NCBI GenBank assembly: GCA_037976565.1
Contig: CP137671.1
Location: 26,669,813-26,733,812, forward strand
DNA length: 64,000 nucleotides
Reading direction: 5' to 3'
DNA from: Mesocentrotus franciscanus
Lineage: Eukaryota; Echinodermata; Echinoidea; Camarodonta; Strongylocentrotidae
Below the pieces are notes generated by a model. That model worked only from the letters and a program-made list of their open reading frames with translations, was not told the DNA's origin and did no database searches. Below, one piece after another: positions 10,801 through 21,952 of the stretch. Both the position numbers and the translations under genes were made by a program. Positions within the stretch are counted from its first letter, which is position 1; the number at the start of each line of letters is the position of its first letter.

Positions 10801-13800
10801 ATTAGTTTGAGCCCTATATTGTTTGAGCGCCCTCTCCCCGCCCCCTCCTCCATTTAGGTCCAATAATGGTATGGACCAACTCTCATAGAAATGTGTGTAT
10901 AAGTTAAAGGCACCTGCTCTATATAGCATAATGTCAAACTGTTACTGCCAATGGATTTCTGAATGAGCTAGGAAATTAATTTGTTCTTGGTTTGTGTAGG
11001 TACTTCAATGAGAAAATATAAATTGCACAATACACTCTTAATCATGATTATGGTGAATAGAAAACACATCATTTGCACTGTATAGATGACTAGAGAGTAG
11101 AGTATTTTCTCCTTTTAGTCTGTATTTCATAGCGCCATGCATCAAACAAAGGCTTGTTAGAATATTATGCATATGGCGTTGTCAACCCCCGGGATTTTGT
11201 GTGTGTACCAAAATGAATGGCATGTGGGGATGAAAAAAAAAAATTAGCTGCGCGCAACAAAGGTGTACTGCTTCGCATACCCACTTTAATCGTTGCGATA
11301 TAAGCAGTTCATACAAAATTTGGAAGTGCACACTTAAGTATGATTTAAAACACCCAACAAACAACTAAAAATAGAAAGAAAGCAGTTTACTGCGGCATAA
11401 TGTGAAGAAGCGTCTCCGATGTACTGTATAAAGCCAAAGGGTATAACAAAAGTGACATTGTATCTACATGTATACGATAATTTACTCCTCCTTCTTCAGA
11501 TAAAACTTTCCCCATTGGAGGAAATGTCACCTTGCTGTGTCCCCTTGTCCCCGACGATCTCTGGAAATGGGTGTACTGGAAGAAGAACGATCACACTATC
11601 TACTCTCTTGACGTCCAGAGTAATACCCCATGGACAAACGACACAAGATATGAGGGCAGCAACCATGCTACACGTTTAACGATCAAGGATCTTAGGAAGA
11701 CAGACAGTGGAATCTATCACTGTAAAGTGGCAACTCTCGTCTTCACTAAGGAGCGTGGCCAAGTACTGTTATCTGTTACAGGTATAATAAAGTATCATAT
11801 CACTACAAAATCAACATCCCAAGAAAACTATCACAAAATTGGCTTGGCTACGCCTTACGTTACTCAGTAGAGTATGATACACCTTGTACGTGCATTTCAT
11901 TTTCATAAGTCATAACTTGACTGTACTATCATAATGTATAATTACCTTGATTACGTGAAACTAGTAAATATTTCTATTCATTTATTTTCATTTATATTTT
12001 TTTCTTCTTCATTTTTTCACATTATTTTGTTTATTTCAAATACATACAACATTCCTTTATTACTAAATCAAACAATGCAAATAATTTGTCTAATGATATT
12101 GCAGAATAACATGATAATCATGATAATAGTAAAGCATACAAGTCAATTAAAACATAATAAATAGGTTTAAACGTTTAATCACTCATTAATAATAATAATA
12201 ATAAAAACTAGAAATGCAATCGTGTCAGAACGATATGCGTGCAATGACGCCATGTTTCTACGTGTCAAACAAAAGAGCATTTCTTAGACTATCCAGAGCT
12301 ATTTGTACGAAGTCTGTAGCTTCTGTGATACTGGAGATAGGTAGGGCGAAAGAAAGGGCTCGAAACGGCCCGAAACGGACAAAATGGCGCCGTTCTGGGG
12401 GCCAAAAGCGTGAACCCGATTTGCCCATAGACAATGCGGGCGGAAAACGTACAGGATCTGTATTATGACCGGACTTAAATTTTTTCTCTCTCTTTTTATG
12501 TCTTTTTATGGGCCGTATTTGGTATCATTGGAAAGAGAATTTCATGGTTGTTATTGTAAGCCACTCTCTTTTTTTCTATGATAATCCTATCAAAACAAGT
12601 GATGTAAAATAGATTTATATGACAAAATGGCGTCTTAAATGGCCCCCTTGACCAATTTAAAAAATCCGGCTTCGAGAAGCCCTGCGTTTGGCAACCAAGA
12701 ACACGCTTGCAAAATTTCAAGGAAGAAGAAGAACGTTTAGGGGGCGAAAAGCAGTCTGAAAAATGACGTCATAGCCGATACGTGTTATAATCGGGCGGAA
12801 ACTCGGCGGAATTCGTATAGTGACCCTTGTTCAAATGCGATTTACTCACAATTTTCTGTGTGAACATATACCATAATTGGTATCATTCGAAAGGGCACTT
12901 CATTGCGGTCAGTTTGACACCGTTGTCATCTGCGCGCAATGTATTGCACGCATTAAACGCGCTATTACGTAATGCATAGTAAATTCATCATTTTTGGCGA
13001 TAACTTTGCGCTGACGTCATTGAATTTTACCAAACTTGGCAAACAGTTGTCACGTATATGGATACATATGTCTGCTAAGTTTCATTGATGTAGGTATAAA
13101 GATCGCTATTTTAGAGCAAGTTGAAGTTATTTCAGAAATTTCTTTAAAATGGCGAATGTGGAGGGCAATTTTCTCAAATTTGGTCAGCGTTAGGGTATAT
13201 AATTTTGTATATGGCTGGAAATGGCATATCTTCAACTATCTAAATCCAAAAAAGGTTACGGGTTTGGCCAGAAACGATGGAGATACGGCCTCATTAAGAA
13301 AGCCAATTCCCAGAACTTTAGAGGGCGCTATTTAGTTTTTGCATTGCCATTGGAGCGTAAGATTTGGCATTGCTATGTGCAATTATGAAATAAAGATACT
13401 GCGAGAAGATGAGACGGAACGGAATTGGTTAAAGAAAGTTATTGCAATTTTTAGATTTGTAGGGGTCTATTTTTCAAGAATTTGAGAGATTGTTGACGGA
13501 GTTGGTTTCAGATTTAAATTTCGAGTACGAAGATGGCATTTTGAAGGTCAAGTTATCCGTCGCAGATGAAAGAACATCTCTTAGACTATCTAAAGGAATT
13601 TGTTAGAAGTTTGTAGGATCTAGGATAGTGGAGATAGGAAGGAAAAAAGAAAGGCCTTAAAATGGACCAGAAACGGACAAAATGGCGCCTGGATGGTTAT
13701 GCATGAGTGATTTCGAAAATCGAAAAAATAGGTGACCTTGATGAGATATCAGAGATTAAGCCTACGAAATTTGAAAGGAAAAGGACTTGAGAAAAGTACC

Positions 13801-16800
13801 TAACTAGGAATAACAAGCACTACGTGCAAATCGAATGGGATTTCCGGACGATAAGGAGGATAAGTATATTAATGGGGCAGAATGTGAACGAAAACAAGGC
13901 AATGACGAAGGTCGTCATTGCAATTAATGGGGCAGAATGTGAACGAAAACAAGGCAATGACGAAGATCGTCATTGCAATAATATTGGGTTCTTTTATAGC
14001 GCTCATATATCCCGATATTACCCTGGCTTTAGCACGGCTGCCATTACGGCGCTCTAGCATTTCAAGGAATTAATTCCTGCCAGGTACCCATTTACATCAC
14101 TTGGGTTGAGTGTAGCAAATGTAGATCAATGTCTTGCCAAAGGACATTAGTGCCGCGGCGGGACTCGAACCGCGGACCCTGTGATCGATACTCCAGTGAC
14201 TCCAGTGACGTATCCACTCAACCCCGACACCTTGTATGGCTATGTTTAGTGAATGGGCCTAAAGTAAAGCAAGGCTTGTTTTGGATAGGCCCATTGAATA
14301 TATAATTTACAGGCAGGTAGAAAAAGAGAATAGTAGAGGGGAGGAAGAAGGAATTGTTATTGTTGACATTTATGTTTTTAAAGATAACGAGAAATGATAA
14401 GGTACAAATAGAATGGCGATGCTCCTCTGTATTTGACTTATCGCCCGCCACTATCTCTGTTTTGGAAATGTTTATGTCAGGCCTGGTCTTAAAAAGTACA
14501 CCCCCATTTAAACCCAACAACAACAGCAAAAATAACGAAGCTGACGAAGAAAAACCACGAATCAAAAACAAAAAAACATATAGATAACCCATCCGAGGAA
14601 GTGTTTATAAAGATCTACCAAATCATATAGCCTAAAAATTTGGAAATACCTGAGCAGTATTGATAATGTCTATAAATCATATATACATGTATGTATATGA
14701 GCCTCAAAGTTCTCAAAATTGAATAGCGATAAATTCATGATTATTTTGTATGATTTATCCTTAGACCAAGAGGTAGGAATTTCCACCACTACTCCAGGTG
14801 TTCACTTTAGAGCTAATTCTACGACGATACCACCGCAACCTGCTGTAGATTATAAATTAGTCTTAGCCTTCTCAATTTCGTTCCTCATCAACATCATCAT
14901 CACCGTTTTCACTGTTTTCAAGTACCGGGAACGTAAGCACATTCGTTTTTATCATATTCTCAAAAGCTATTTACATTGAATAATTATGATCAGATATTCA
15001 TGTGTTTTGTGGGGTTGCACCGTGATACAGATGTTTCCCTCAGGATTTCGGAAATCAGAATCCAAAATCATATCAATGTTGTTTTATAAGAAAATAAATG
15101 GAAAGATACTATACTAAAACATTTTGACTTTCCCAAATTTAAAATTTATATAGAAATGTTAACAATGCTTCTATGTAGACATAGAGAGCTGTAATACCAA
15201 AGTCCACATTTTATTTTTTTAATTTTTTTTTTTAATATTTCATTTTATTTTATTTTATTCTATTCAATTAATATTATTATAACAATTATTATTATTAATA
15301 TATTTATTTTTGTGGGGGGGGGGATTCTGTATTCAGAGGGACGGTTGTGATTGTTTATAATAGAGGGTTTTCGTTTTACACGACGAGAACGTGGACTGCC
15401 GCGTGTGACATTGTGTTAAGGCACTGGTCCGTGCCCGGCAGTGCCTTAAAAGGACGTCACATTACCTTAAAAGGATGTCACACGTATTGGAGGGGACGGG
15501 GGAGGGGTATATCGGGGAAATTATATGTGCTATGGACTTCATTCAAATTTTATTAATGTATTTCATGTATTATAATTGTTGTATCCCCTGGCAGTATGCC
15601 GGAGGATACATTGGATTCAGCAGCGTTACGCCGCCGCGTCATATTCTTGTGTGCGCTCTAACTGCCACATTCCTTGACGGATTTCTTTAAAATTTTGTAT
15701 GGAGGTGTATCTTGGTAAAATCTACACACCTATAATATTTGGTGATGCTGCCCCCAGTGTTCCGTCTTCTACAGGGTAAAAGACCGTATTTTTGTTGATG
15801 GATTGTGTGCGCTCTATAGGCCACATTTCTCAAGGGATTTTGTTCAAATTTTGAGCGAAGGTGTATCTTGGTACATTGTATAATCTACAAGCCTATACAT
15901 TTTGGTGATGCTGCCCCCAGTTTTCCGTCTTGTATAGGGTCAAAGGTCATATTTTGATAGATATGTCTTGTGTGCACTCTAGTCGGCGGTGTAACTGCAA
16001 CATTTCTTGACAGATTTATTTCAAATTGTGTATGGAAATGTTTGTTGGTAAAATCTACACACCTATAATTTGTGGTGATGCTGCCCCCAGTGTTCCGTCT
16101 TCCATAGTGTAAAAGGCCATATTTTTGTGGATGGTTTGTGTGCGCTCTATAGGCCACATTTCTCAACGAAGGTGTATCTTGGTATAATCTACAAGCCTGT
16201 AGCTTTTGGTGATGCTGCCCTCATTGTTCCGTCCTGTATAGGGTCAAAGGTCATTTGTCCCTTTTGTTCGCTCTTACTGCCACATTTCTTGACGGATTTC
16301 TTTCAAATTTTGTATGGAGGTGTATCTTAGTCAAATCTACACCTCTTTAGTGTTTGGTGATGCTGCCACCTGTGTTCCGTGTGTTATAGGGTCCAAGGTC
16401 ATATTTTGGTGGCTGTATTTTGTGCGCTTTTACTACCATATTTCTTGACAGATTTCTTTCAAATTTTGTATGGAGGTGTATCGTGGTAAAACCTACACAT
16501 ATATTGTTTTGGTGATGCTGCTCCTAGTCTTGACAATAGTCCGAGCCACTAGTGGCGATCTCTACGTCATCCTTTTCTTCCAGGGAGGGAAGATCTTTGT
16601 CCCTCCTTCGAACATAAGGATGACTCAAAAATCGCTGCCAGTGCCGGGGGATACATTCGCATTGCGCGCCAATACAGATTGCGATATTTCTAGTTACTAA
16701 ATTGTTAATAAAGGGGGCAATAGACCTCTGGCATACATAGGATACATCAGATCTGAATCAAATTTGGCAAACATTTTTACTTGCTTTTGATTTGATATGA

Positions 16801-19800
16801 TTTGATTATTATTTTACCAACATTCATGTCACGTAGATACACTGAGAAGATAAACGATATATACATATATATATATATATATGTGTTTGAAAAACCAATA
16901 ACGGCCTAAAAAACCCTCCATCCAGCAGGCGAAGGGTGATGAGTTGTCCAAAAAAAAAAGAAAAAAGGTTAGTGTCACAGTCTTCTTCAGTGGCCAGATG
17001 TGACAGATGTTTAACATTCAATCCGTTTCTGATGCAAAAACACATAAGATGGTCTGCAACTGGCCAGACAGATTTCAAACTAACCTGTTTCTTGAATATT
17101 GTGTCTACATTGTTGCTACAAAACTGCGCATCTACAGTGGTGCTTTGCGTTTGTAGCAACGACGCGTTGTCATGTCTGATTAAGTAGATATAGGGCGTGT
17201 CCAATCTCGCTCAGATATATTTATCATTTTCGGGCACTTTATAGAAGGGTGGCGTTCTGCTTTCTGCCAGACCCTCCTGTCATGAGTCTCTGATAGCTTC
17301 CGATTGGCATTGTGGGAATTATCCAAACCACCATCCTGCTCCGACTTACTATTTGAAAATATAGTTAGATCCTGGGACCTTTTTATACTGGGCGACATCC
17401 CAGCCAGTATGATATCTTGTGATTGTGCTCTGTCCATGTAAGATGAAACCAGTCTTTCCTGATCATCAACGGTCTATTCCCGTAGTCAGTCAGCCTTTCC
17501 CCGACAGCCAACCAGTCTTTCCTGGTAGTCACTGATCTAATTGACTTTGACATTCAAATTTCATTATTGTATTACATGTATTATTATTACTATTGTTAAT
17601 GAAGGGGGCAAAAGACCTCTGGCATACACAGCATACATTAGATCTGAATCAAATTTGGCAAACATTTTCACTTGCTTTTGATTTGATTTGATTTGATTAT
17701 TATTTTACCAACATTCATGTCACGTAGATACACTGAAAAGATAAACTATATATATATATATATATATACAGTAGGCTTACGGTTACACCATGTGAGAGGG
17801 GCAGGATTGGGGAGTCCTGAAAAGGACTGTTGGTAATCTTTCTTGAGTAGGTGTAGTCCTGAAAAGGACTGTTGGTAGTCCTGATAAGGACTGTAGTAAT
17901 CTTTCTTGAGCTTATAGTTCTAAAAAGAACTATAGCGCCCGTGGGAGACGATGGGTGGTAGGAGGGGCTCGACGTTTCGAACAGGTTGACTTTCTGTCGT
18001 CAGGAGTGGAGCTTGCGTGCGTGGGATCCAGTCACCGGGTTGCGGACGTGGGGGGTGCTACGTGTCCGTATGGGCTTGAGTCACCGGGTTGCGGACGTAG
18101 GTGTTCTCCCCCTCTCACATGGTGCAGGGAGGTGGGAGTTGTTACAAGGAGTTGAAACTGTTACTGCGCATGCGCTGCAAAAATTTCAACACGGAGCCGA
18201 GTTCAATTTCGACGAAGAAAATCGGGGAAAAAAAAACCCTTAAACGTATCATTCAGTCAATCTGGTAATTAAGTGGAACCGAATTATATAAGCCTAGCTA
18301 GGCCTAACTTTCAAAAATAAATGCATCGAATATGAATCCGCTAAAGTGACACTTTAGTCCAAAGTTTGGTGGCTAGTTTGGTGGCCAGATCCGTTCCACC
18401 GAGTTTGCACAGGAGCGCCAATGGTCGGCTTCTGTCTCTTAAGAGAGGAGCCGACCCTACCCAAATCAGAGGCTAACGAACGAAAGAGACATAAATTTTC
18501 GGTCTAGTCTTGACCTAGAGTTTACTTGACAAGAAACAATACAAAAATCAAATAATAGATATATTATACAAACTAGTCGGTCAAGTCTCTAGATAACAAC
18601 AGTAATGAAAATGCTGTAATGATGATGGTAGTAATAACAACAAGGTGGAACTTAATTGGAGTCGGAGTTGGACTCTTCAAAGTTCCAGCTTGCTGGTTAT
18701 TTATTTGTAACTCCCACCTCCCTGCATGTTTGCACCACGCTACACTCGACCTGACTTCCGGGTTAGCGCTGTCACTCATCAGCGATGCTCGATTTACGAG
18801 TGCTGCTGGTGCGCTCGCGCGGTAGTAATTTGATAACCTAAAAAAACACTGCGTTGTGTCGGCATGACGCATGGGTTCAAAGGGACAGCTTCGAGTTTCC
18901 ACTCCTACCTCCCTGCATGGTGCAACCGTAAGCCTACTGTATATTAACATCACCATTCAAGCCGATAATTATAAGCAGCATATATATGTAATTTGCAAAA
19001 GGGAACTTACACAATTAAGCATGATGGTAATCGATATATACGTGATCACTTGATAATAAATAGAGCCATTCAGTGTGAATGATATTAATTAAGTTTGCAG
19101 AACTCCATCATGGTTCTGACAAAGAAGAAATTTAAACTGATCAATACCATGAAATGTTTCTTTTCTTCAGGAATTAAGAATTTACCGGCAGGATACGTGA
19201 GTGCCTTCAGAAGAATGGTAAGGAAGTTCCACATTCATTTTTTAATTTTTTAATAAAATGTCACATAAATAATAATTAAGTTTGTTATTGTTGGCAAAAT
19301 TACTTAAGATTTCATTTTCTTTAGGATTTTTTTTGTTTGAGCTGAAATGAGACAGTCAAGAAATGTAATCAAATATTGTGCAGATATTGACTGGGAGGGT
19401 GTGTAGTATAACATTTGTTGGACTGCCGAAGGGAGTTTATTTTCCCAAGAGGTTTTACTTTCATTAGGAGCGCAGCACTGAGGGAAAATATGATCACGAG
19501 GGAAATATTACTCCCTTGCTGTCCAAAATATTGTTTATTACACGCATTACTAGTCAATGTCTGTTATATTAGATAGCCTTGATTACAATTTGTTATATAC
19601 AATTTATGGGTAATTGTGATCTCCCCCTTTTTCCCAACTGTTTTTCTCGAGCCTTCTAGCCTTCAGCCTCAAATGTCCGCAGCTAAGGACAATGCAAACA
19701 AAGGGTACGCGCTTGTGGGCACAGGGTTGCTTGGATACGGTATGACGCTAAAATATACTTGTTTGACCAGCTGGTCAATATAACATCTAAAATGACTGGG

Positions 19801-21952
19801 AGTGAAATATGGTAATTGTGATACACGTGACGAGCTGTGGACCAATCACAACTTTGCATATGTAGGAGCTATCTAATACATGCAGCTCTCTACTTCAGCT
19901 TTTGTGCCGAGGAATATAGACCTCCATAAAATATTCAATTGGGACCCAGTCCAGCTGTTCAAAATGGCTCATCTAAAATGCTGCTATCACCTCTTTGTCC
20001 ACAAATTAAAACCCTTGAACTAATTTGTATCAATGACTGTGTACGATATTTTTTTAACCATTGCTTCATCTTTAATATGATCTGAAGGGACTTTTGATAT
20101 TCCGGATATATTTACAGGAAAGTGCAGAGATCGGTGATTTTTTTTTTTTTTGTAATACAATACAATGTAATAGAGCACTAGAGAGCAGCTAGTCACAAGT
20201 TTCTACCGTGACTATAAAATTCGTTTAACAAGGTTGCCCCTTTACTATTGACGATCATCATATCCTTTCACTTTAACTTATAGGAACCGAGAAGTACTTC
20301 TACGCCGTTGGCCCATGAATCTTCTAATCGTGAAACTAGAGACGAGGTAAATATCGTTGTAACATAATAAGAATTTCCCAAGTTTGTTGTAAGTAGAGAC
20401 GTACCATGAAACTAGAACATAATTTGGGGACTATATCACGGTTTTAAGGGATCCATGGATATTTTTTTTGTACGGCACAATCGACAAAAAAATACTTAGT
20501 TACATACATGGTCTTAGTAAAGCTATACACGTTTAATTACCTTCTGAATCCCTTTATAAGAGAGAAAAGAAAATTGGGAATTGTATCCGCCTCTACATGA
20601 ATGATTAAGTTAATAAATAGATAAATAGGAGGTACGTTTATTCAAATTAAGAACCACAGGTCGACATCAAGCAATCGTCCTTTCCATATCCAGGATTGCC
20701 TCAGTGATTTTGTATGGAAATTTAACATGCACTGAGAGGCTCCAGTCGAAATTATGGATTCTCTGTGGTGACTGACAAAGTACTCCCCCTCAGTAATATT
20801 CACTACGTCACCCACCGAAAAGGAATCATAATTTTACCAAATCCTAAAAAAGAGCACATGGTATGTTTAAATTTACATCCCTGATCTAAAGATTGAAATT
20901 TATAGGGTACTTTAATAATTAAAAAAACATTAATATGAAAATGAAAATATTCATATCCTTCCTAAGCTTTATAAAAGTTTATTTACTGTATAATTTTTAT
21001 ATGACATTGGAATTTGGAAAAAAATGAAATGCATTTCTAAGGCGGAGATTGAGTTGGGGGAAATTTTTGTTGTTGCCATTTTCATTTTCAAACTTTGCCT
21101 TGAATAACTCGATAAAATATTGGATGGGTAGTGAAAATGTGGCGATATCGATAGCTTCAAAATGTGACGTCATGGTATACCCGGGATATCATTAAAAAAC
21201 ATCGCTATTTCTTTTATTCTCGTGGTGGGACTATTTGATGTCACATTAACCATCCCTGCACAGGATTCTTTTGACATGGGGTATAGTTAAAATTGTTTTC
21301 CCACATAAGGTGACAAATTCCTTGTGGATGAGGGCATTTAATTCTCTAAGGCATGGCTATATATATATTTTTTTTAAATAGGAAGGTACACGCACTAATT
21401 TACTCAGCTCAGACACACGTGGCAGAGATGTTGTAGACGTGCATGATAGGCCGGAACAAAATTCAAATGCATCACAGTTACTAGTAAGTACACGCTTATC
21501 ATATGCCTACCCTGATTTAACAGGTTTTTTCTAATTTGCCTATTTGTTAAGCCACTTTTTTTTAAACATCAAATCTTCTAACGAGCAAATGGTTTTCACA
21601 AATTTCAACATTTGGGGAAAATGTAATACTATTTTCACGAGAAAATATGTAACATTGTCATTTCGACATTGCATCTATTTGAAACGGAATGGCACATTGA
21701 ACATCAAATTGACAGTTATGGGTTGAAATAAAAAGAGGCTGCAAAAGTTAATAATGTTCGGGAGTCCTGTTTCGAGTATCTTCAGATGGTTGAACTAACC
21801 TATACCATATTGTCTGCCTTATGTTACAGACCTCAGAAACTGGAGAAAAACAACTGCCGCTTGTAGGACCAGTGCTAATAGATGATCTGTATTGTGCGTC
21901 CGCCAGCAGCAGAAATTCAATCCGCTTGAGAACAATTCCAAAGGTCTTTTAA
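7743..21952 (+). CDS. V-set immunoglobulin type I membrane protein (7 exons, 291 aa)
   Basis: Joined exons 7743-7833, 11500-11781, 14765-14932, 19171-19217, 20284-20346, 21382-21483 and 21830-21952 give 876 bases, one open frame with a stop. Every intron is GT-AG; phases are 1,1,1,0,0,0. Residues 1-~19 are a signal peptide. Residues 31-124 are one V-set domain with Cys44 and Cys105, core Trp, and the DxGxYxC signature. Residues 125-155 form a Thr/Pro-rich stalk. 156-176 is a membrane helix with an internal Asn, followed by basic KYRER. 177-291 is a cytoplasmic tail with Tyr189 and Tyr272 but no ITIM or ITAM. N-glycosylation sequons lie at Asn39, Asn77 and Asn142. This fits a cell-surface receptor or adhesion molecule of innate-immune type; the ligand is unknown. 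The family name is not recognised. Confidence 0.85.
8188..9745 (+). repeat. Dispersed ~1.5-kb repeat, copy 1
   Basis: It begins AAAACTAGAAATGCAATCGT and is closely similar over its whole length to 12,204-13,760, in the same orientation. It has no long open frame. It includes internal duplication of a block ending GACCTTGATGA (8,428 and 9,722). Neither terminal repeats nor a target duplication are obvious, so the class is unknown. It lies in intron 1 of the Ig receptor gene. Confidence 0.8.
9746..11480. other. Intron 1 of the Ig receptor gene: repeat fragments
   Basis: It contains GC-rich hairpin tracts made of CGCCCCCGTG/CACGGGGGCG (9,748-9,835) and AGCCCCC motifs (10,722-10,790), and a hAT-like fragment (10,518-10,655). 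A GC-rich open patch at 10,075-10,260 precedes a 32-codon frame (10,211-10,309) starting MEKFFVVKS. That patch may be a transposase N-terminal relic, but I cannot assign it. Confidence 0.4.
11500..11781 (+). CDS. Ig receptor exon: V-set domain
   Basis: The acceptor is cttcttcag and the donor is ACAG|GTATAA. The exon encodes residues 31-124 in phase 1-1, the classic symmetric Ig-domain exon. Visible are GGNVTLLC, the WKWVYWKK strand C, the LTIKDLRKTDSGIYHCK strand E-F signature and a VLLSVT G strand. Confidence 0.92.
12204..13760 (+). repeat. Dispersed ~1.5-kb repeat, copy 2
   Basis: A direct copy of 8,188-9,745 with scattered substitutions and small indels; the stretch near 12,430-12,600 differs most. 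The two copies flank the V-set exon, one on each side. Confidence 0.8.
13871..13978 (+). repeat. Tandem duplication of 54 bases
   Basis: AATGGGGCAGAATGTGAACG and the following ~34 bases occur twice head to tail with one difference. It lies just upstream of a SINE. Confidence 0.85.
14050..14235 (-). mobile_element. tRNA-derived SINE (minus strand)
   Basis: On the minus strand an A-box-like GGTTGAGTGGATA and a B box GGTTCGAGTCC are followed by a non-tRNA body that includes a long conserved-looking segment (complement of CAGGTACCCATTTACATCAC). The head is at 14,235 and the tail toward 14,050. Typical of metazoan tRNA SINEs. Confidence 0.65.
14765..14932 (+). CDS. Ig receptor exon: stalk and membrane segment
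   Basis: The acceptor is tatccttag and the donor is GGGAAC|GTAAGC, phase 1-1. It encodes a stalk with an N-S-T sequon and a 21-residue helix (VLAFSISFLINIIITVF) closed by KYRER. Confidence 0.9.
14940..15370. other. Intron, low-complexity AT-rich
   Basis: TTTTATTTTATT runs (15,210-15,310) and a G9 tract. No gene is seen. Confidence 0.5.
15371..15480 (+). mobile_element. Fragment of the 836-1,554 MITE family
   Basis: It shares CACGACGAGAACGTGGACTG and the TTAAAAGGACGTCACATT block with the arms at 840-900 and 1,480-1,545. Only part of one arm pair is present. Confidence 0.65.
15590..16530 (+). repeat. Tandem array with ~160-bp unit
   Basis: About six imperfect units. Each contains GTGTGCGCTCTA, GCCACATTTCTTGACGGATT, TTGTATGGAGGTGTATCTTG and GGTGATGCTGCCCCCAGTGT. 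One unit (near 16,137-16,262) is shortened. It is satellite-like, within intron 3 of the Ig receptor gene. Confidence 0.85.
16690..17770 (+). repeat. Two ~185-bp direct repeats and intervening sequence
   Basis: 16,690-16,875 and 17,580-17,765 are about 93% alike by eye, in the same orientation, each ending in an (AT)n tract. The 700 bases between have a minus-strand frame (16,824-17,204) reading SVWPVADHLMCFCIRNGLN, loosely like a recombinase or retroelement fragment; I cannot assign it. The repeats lack the TG..CA ends expected of LTRs. Confidence 0.6.
17769..18939. mobile_element. DNA transposon-like element with nested inverted repeats
   Basis: The termini are inverted: CAGTAGGCTTACGGTT at the left and AACCGTAAGCCTACTG at the right, flanked by TATA. 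A further inner copy of the CACCATGTGAGAGG/CCTCTCACATGG arms closes at 18,124. The interior shares blocks with the piggyBac-like insertion at 41,362-43,373 in inverse orientation (18,181-18,312 and 18,425-18,500). A hammerhead-like motif lies at 17,964-18,005 on the minus strand. Confidence 0.7.
17964..18005 (-). ncRNA. Possible third hammerhead-like motif
   Basis: On the minus strand CTCCTGACGACAG is followed by CTGTTCGAAACGTCGAG. CAG/CTG could form stem II, but two extra bases separate it from GAAA, so the fold is less convincing than those at 56 kb. Confidence 0.3.
19171..19217 (+). CDS. Ig receptor exon: tail part 1
   Basis: The acceptor is cttttcttcag and the donor is AGAATG|GTAAGG. A 47-base exon that changes phase 1 to 0. 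It encodes a juxtamembrane stretch with Tyr189 and paired Arg. Confidence 0.75.
19218..20283. other. Intron 4 of the Ig receptor gene
   Basis: No gene or well-bounded repeat is seen. T-rich runs occur at 20,135-20,155. Confidence 0.5.
20284..20346 (+). CDS. Ig receptor exon: tail part 2
   Basis: The acceptor is taacttatag and the donor is GACGAG|GTAAAT. Exactly 21 codons, phase 0-0, Ser/Thr/Glu-rich. Confidence 0.75.
21382..21483 (+). CDS. Ig receptor exon: tail part 3
   Basis: The acceptor is tttaaatag and the donor is TTACTA|GTAAGT. Thirty-four codons, phase 0-0, acidic and Ser-rich. Confidence 0.75.
21830..21952 (+). CDS. Ig receptor last exon
   Basis: The acceptor is atgttacag. Forty codons and TAA at 21,950-21,952. 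It contains the only distal tyrosine (DDLYCAS) and ends in a basic RLRTIPKVF tail. Confidence 0.8.
   Translation, partial: TSETGEKQLPLVGPVLIDDLYCASASSRNSIRLRTIPKVF

Noticed and set aside
16690..17770. Direct ~185-bp repeats as LTRs of a small retrotransposon
   Set aside because: No TG..CA ends, no primer binding site or polypurine tract, and no convincing gag or pol between them.
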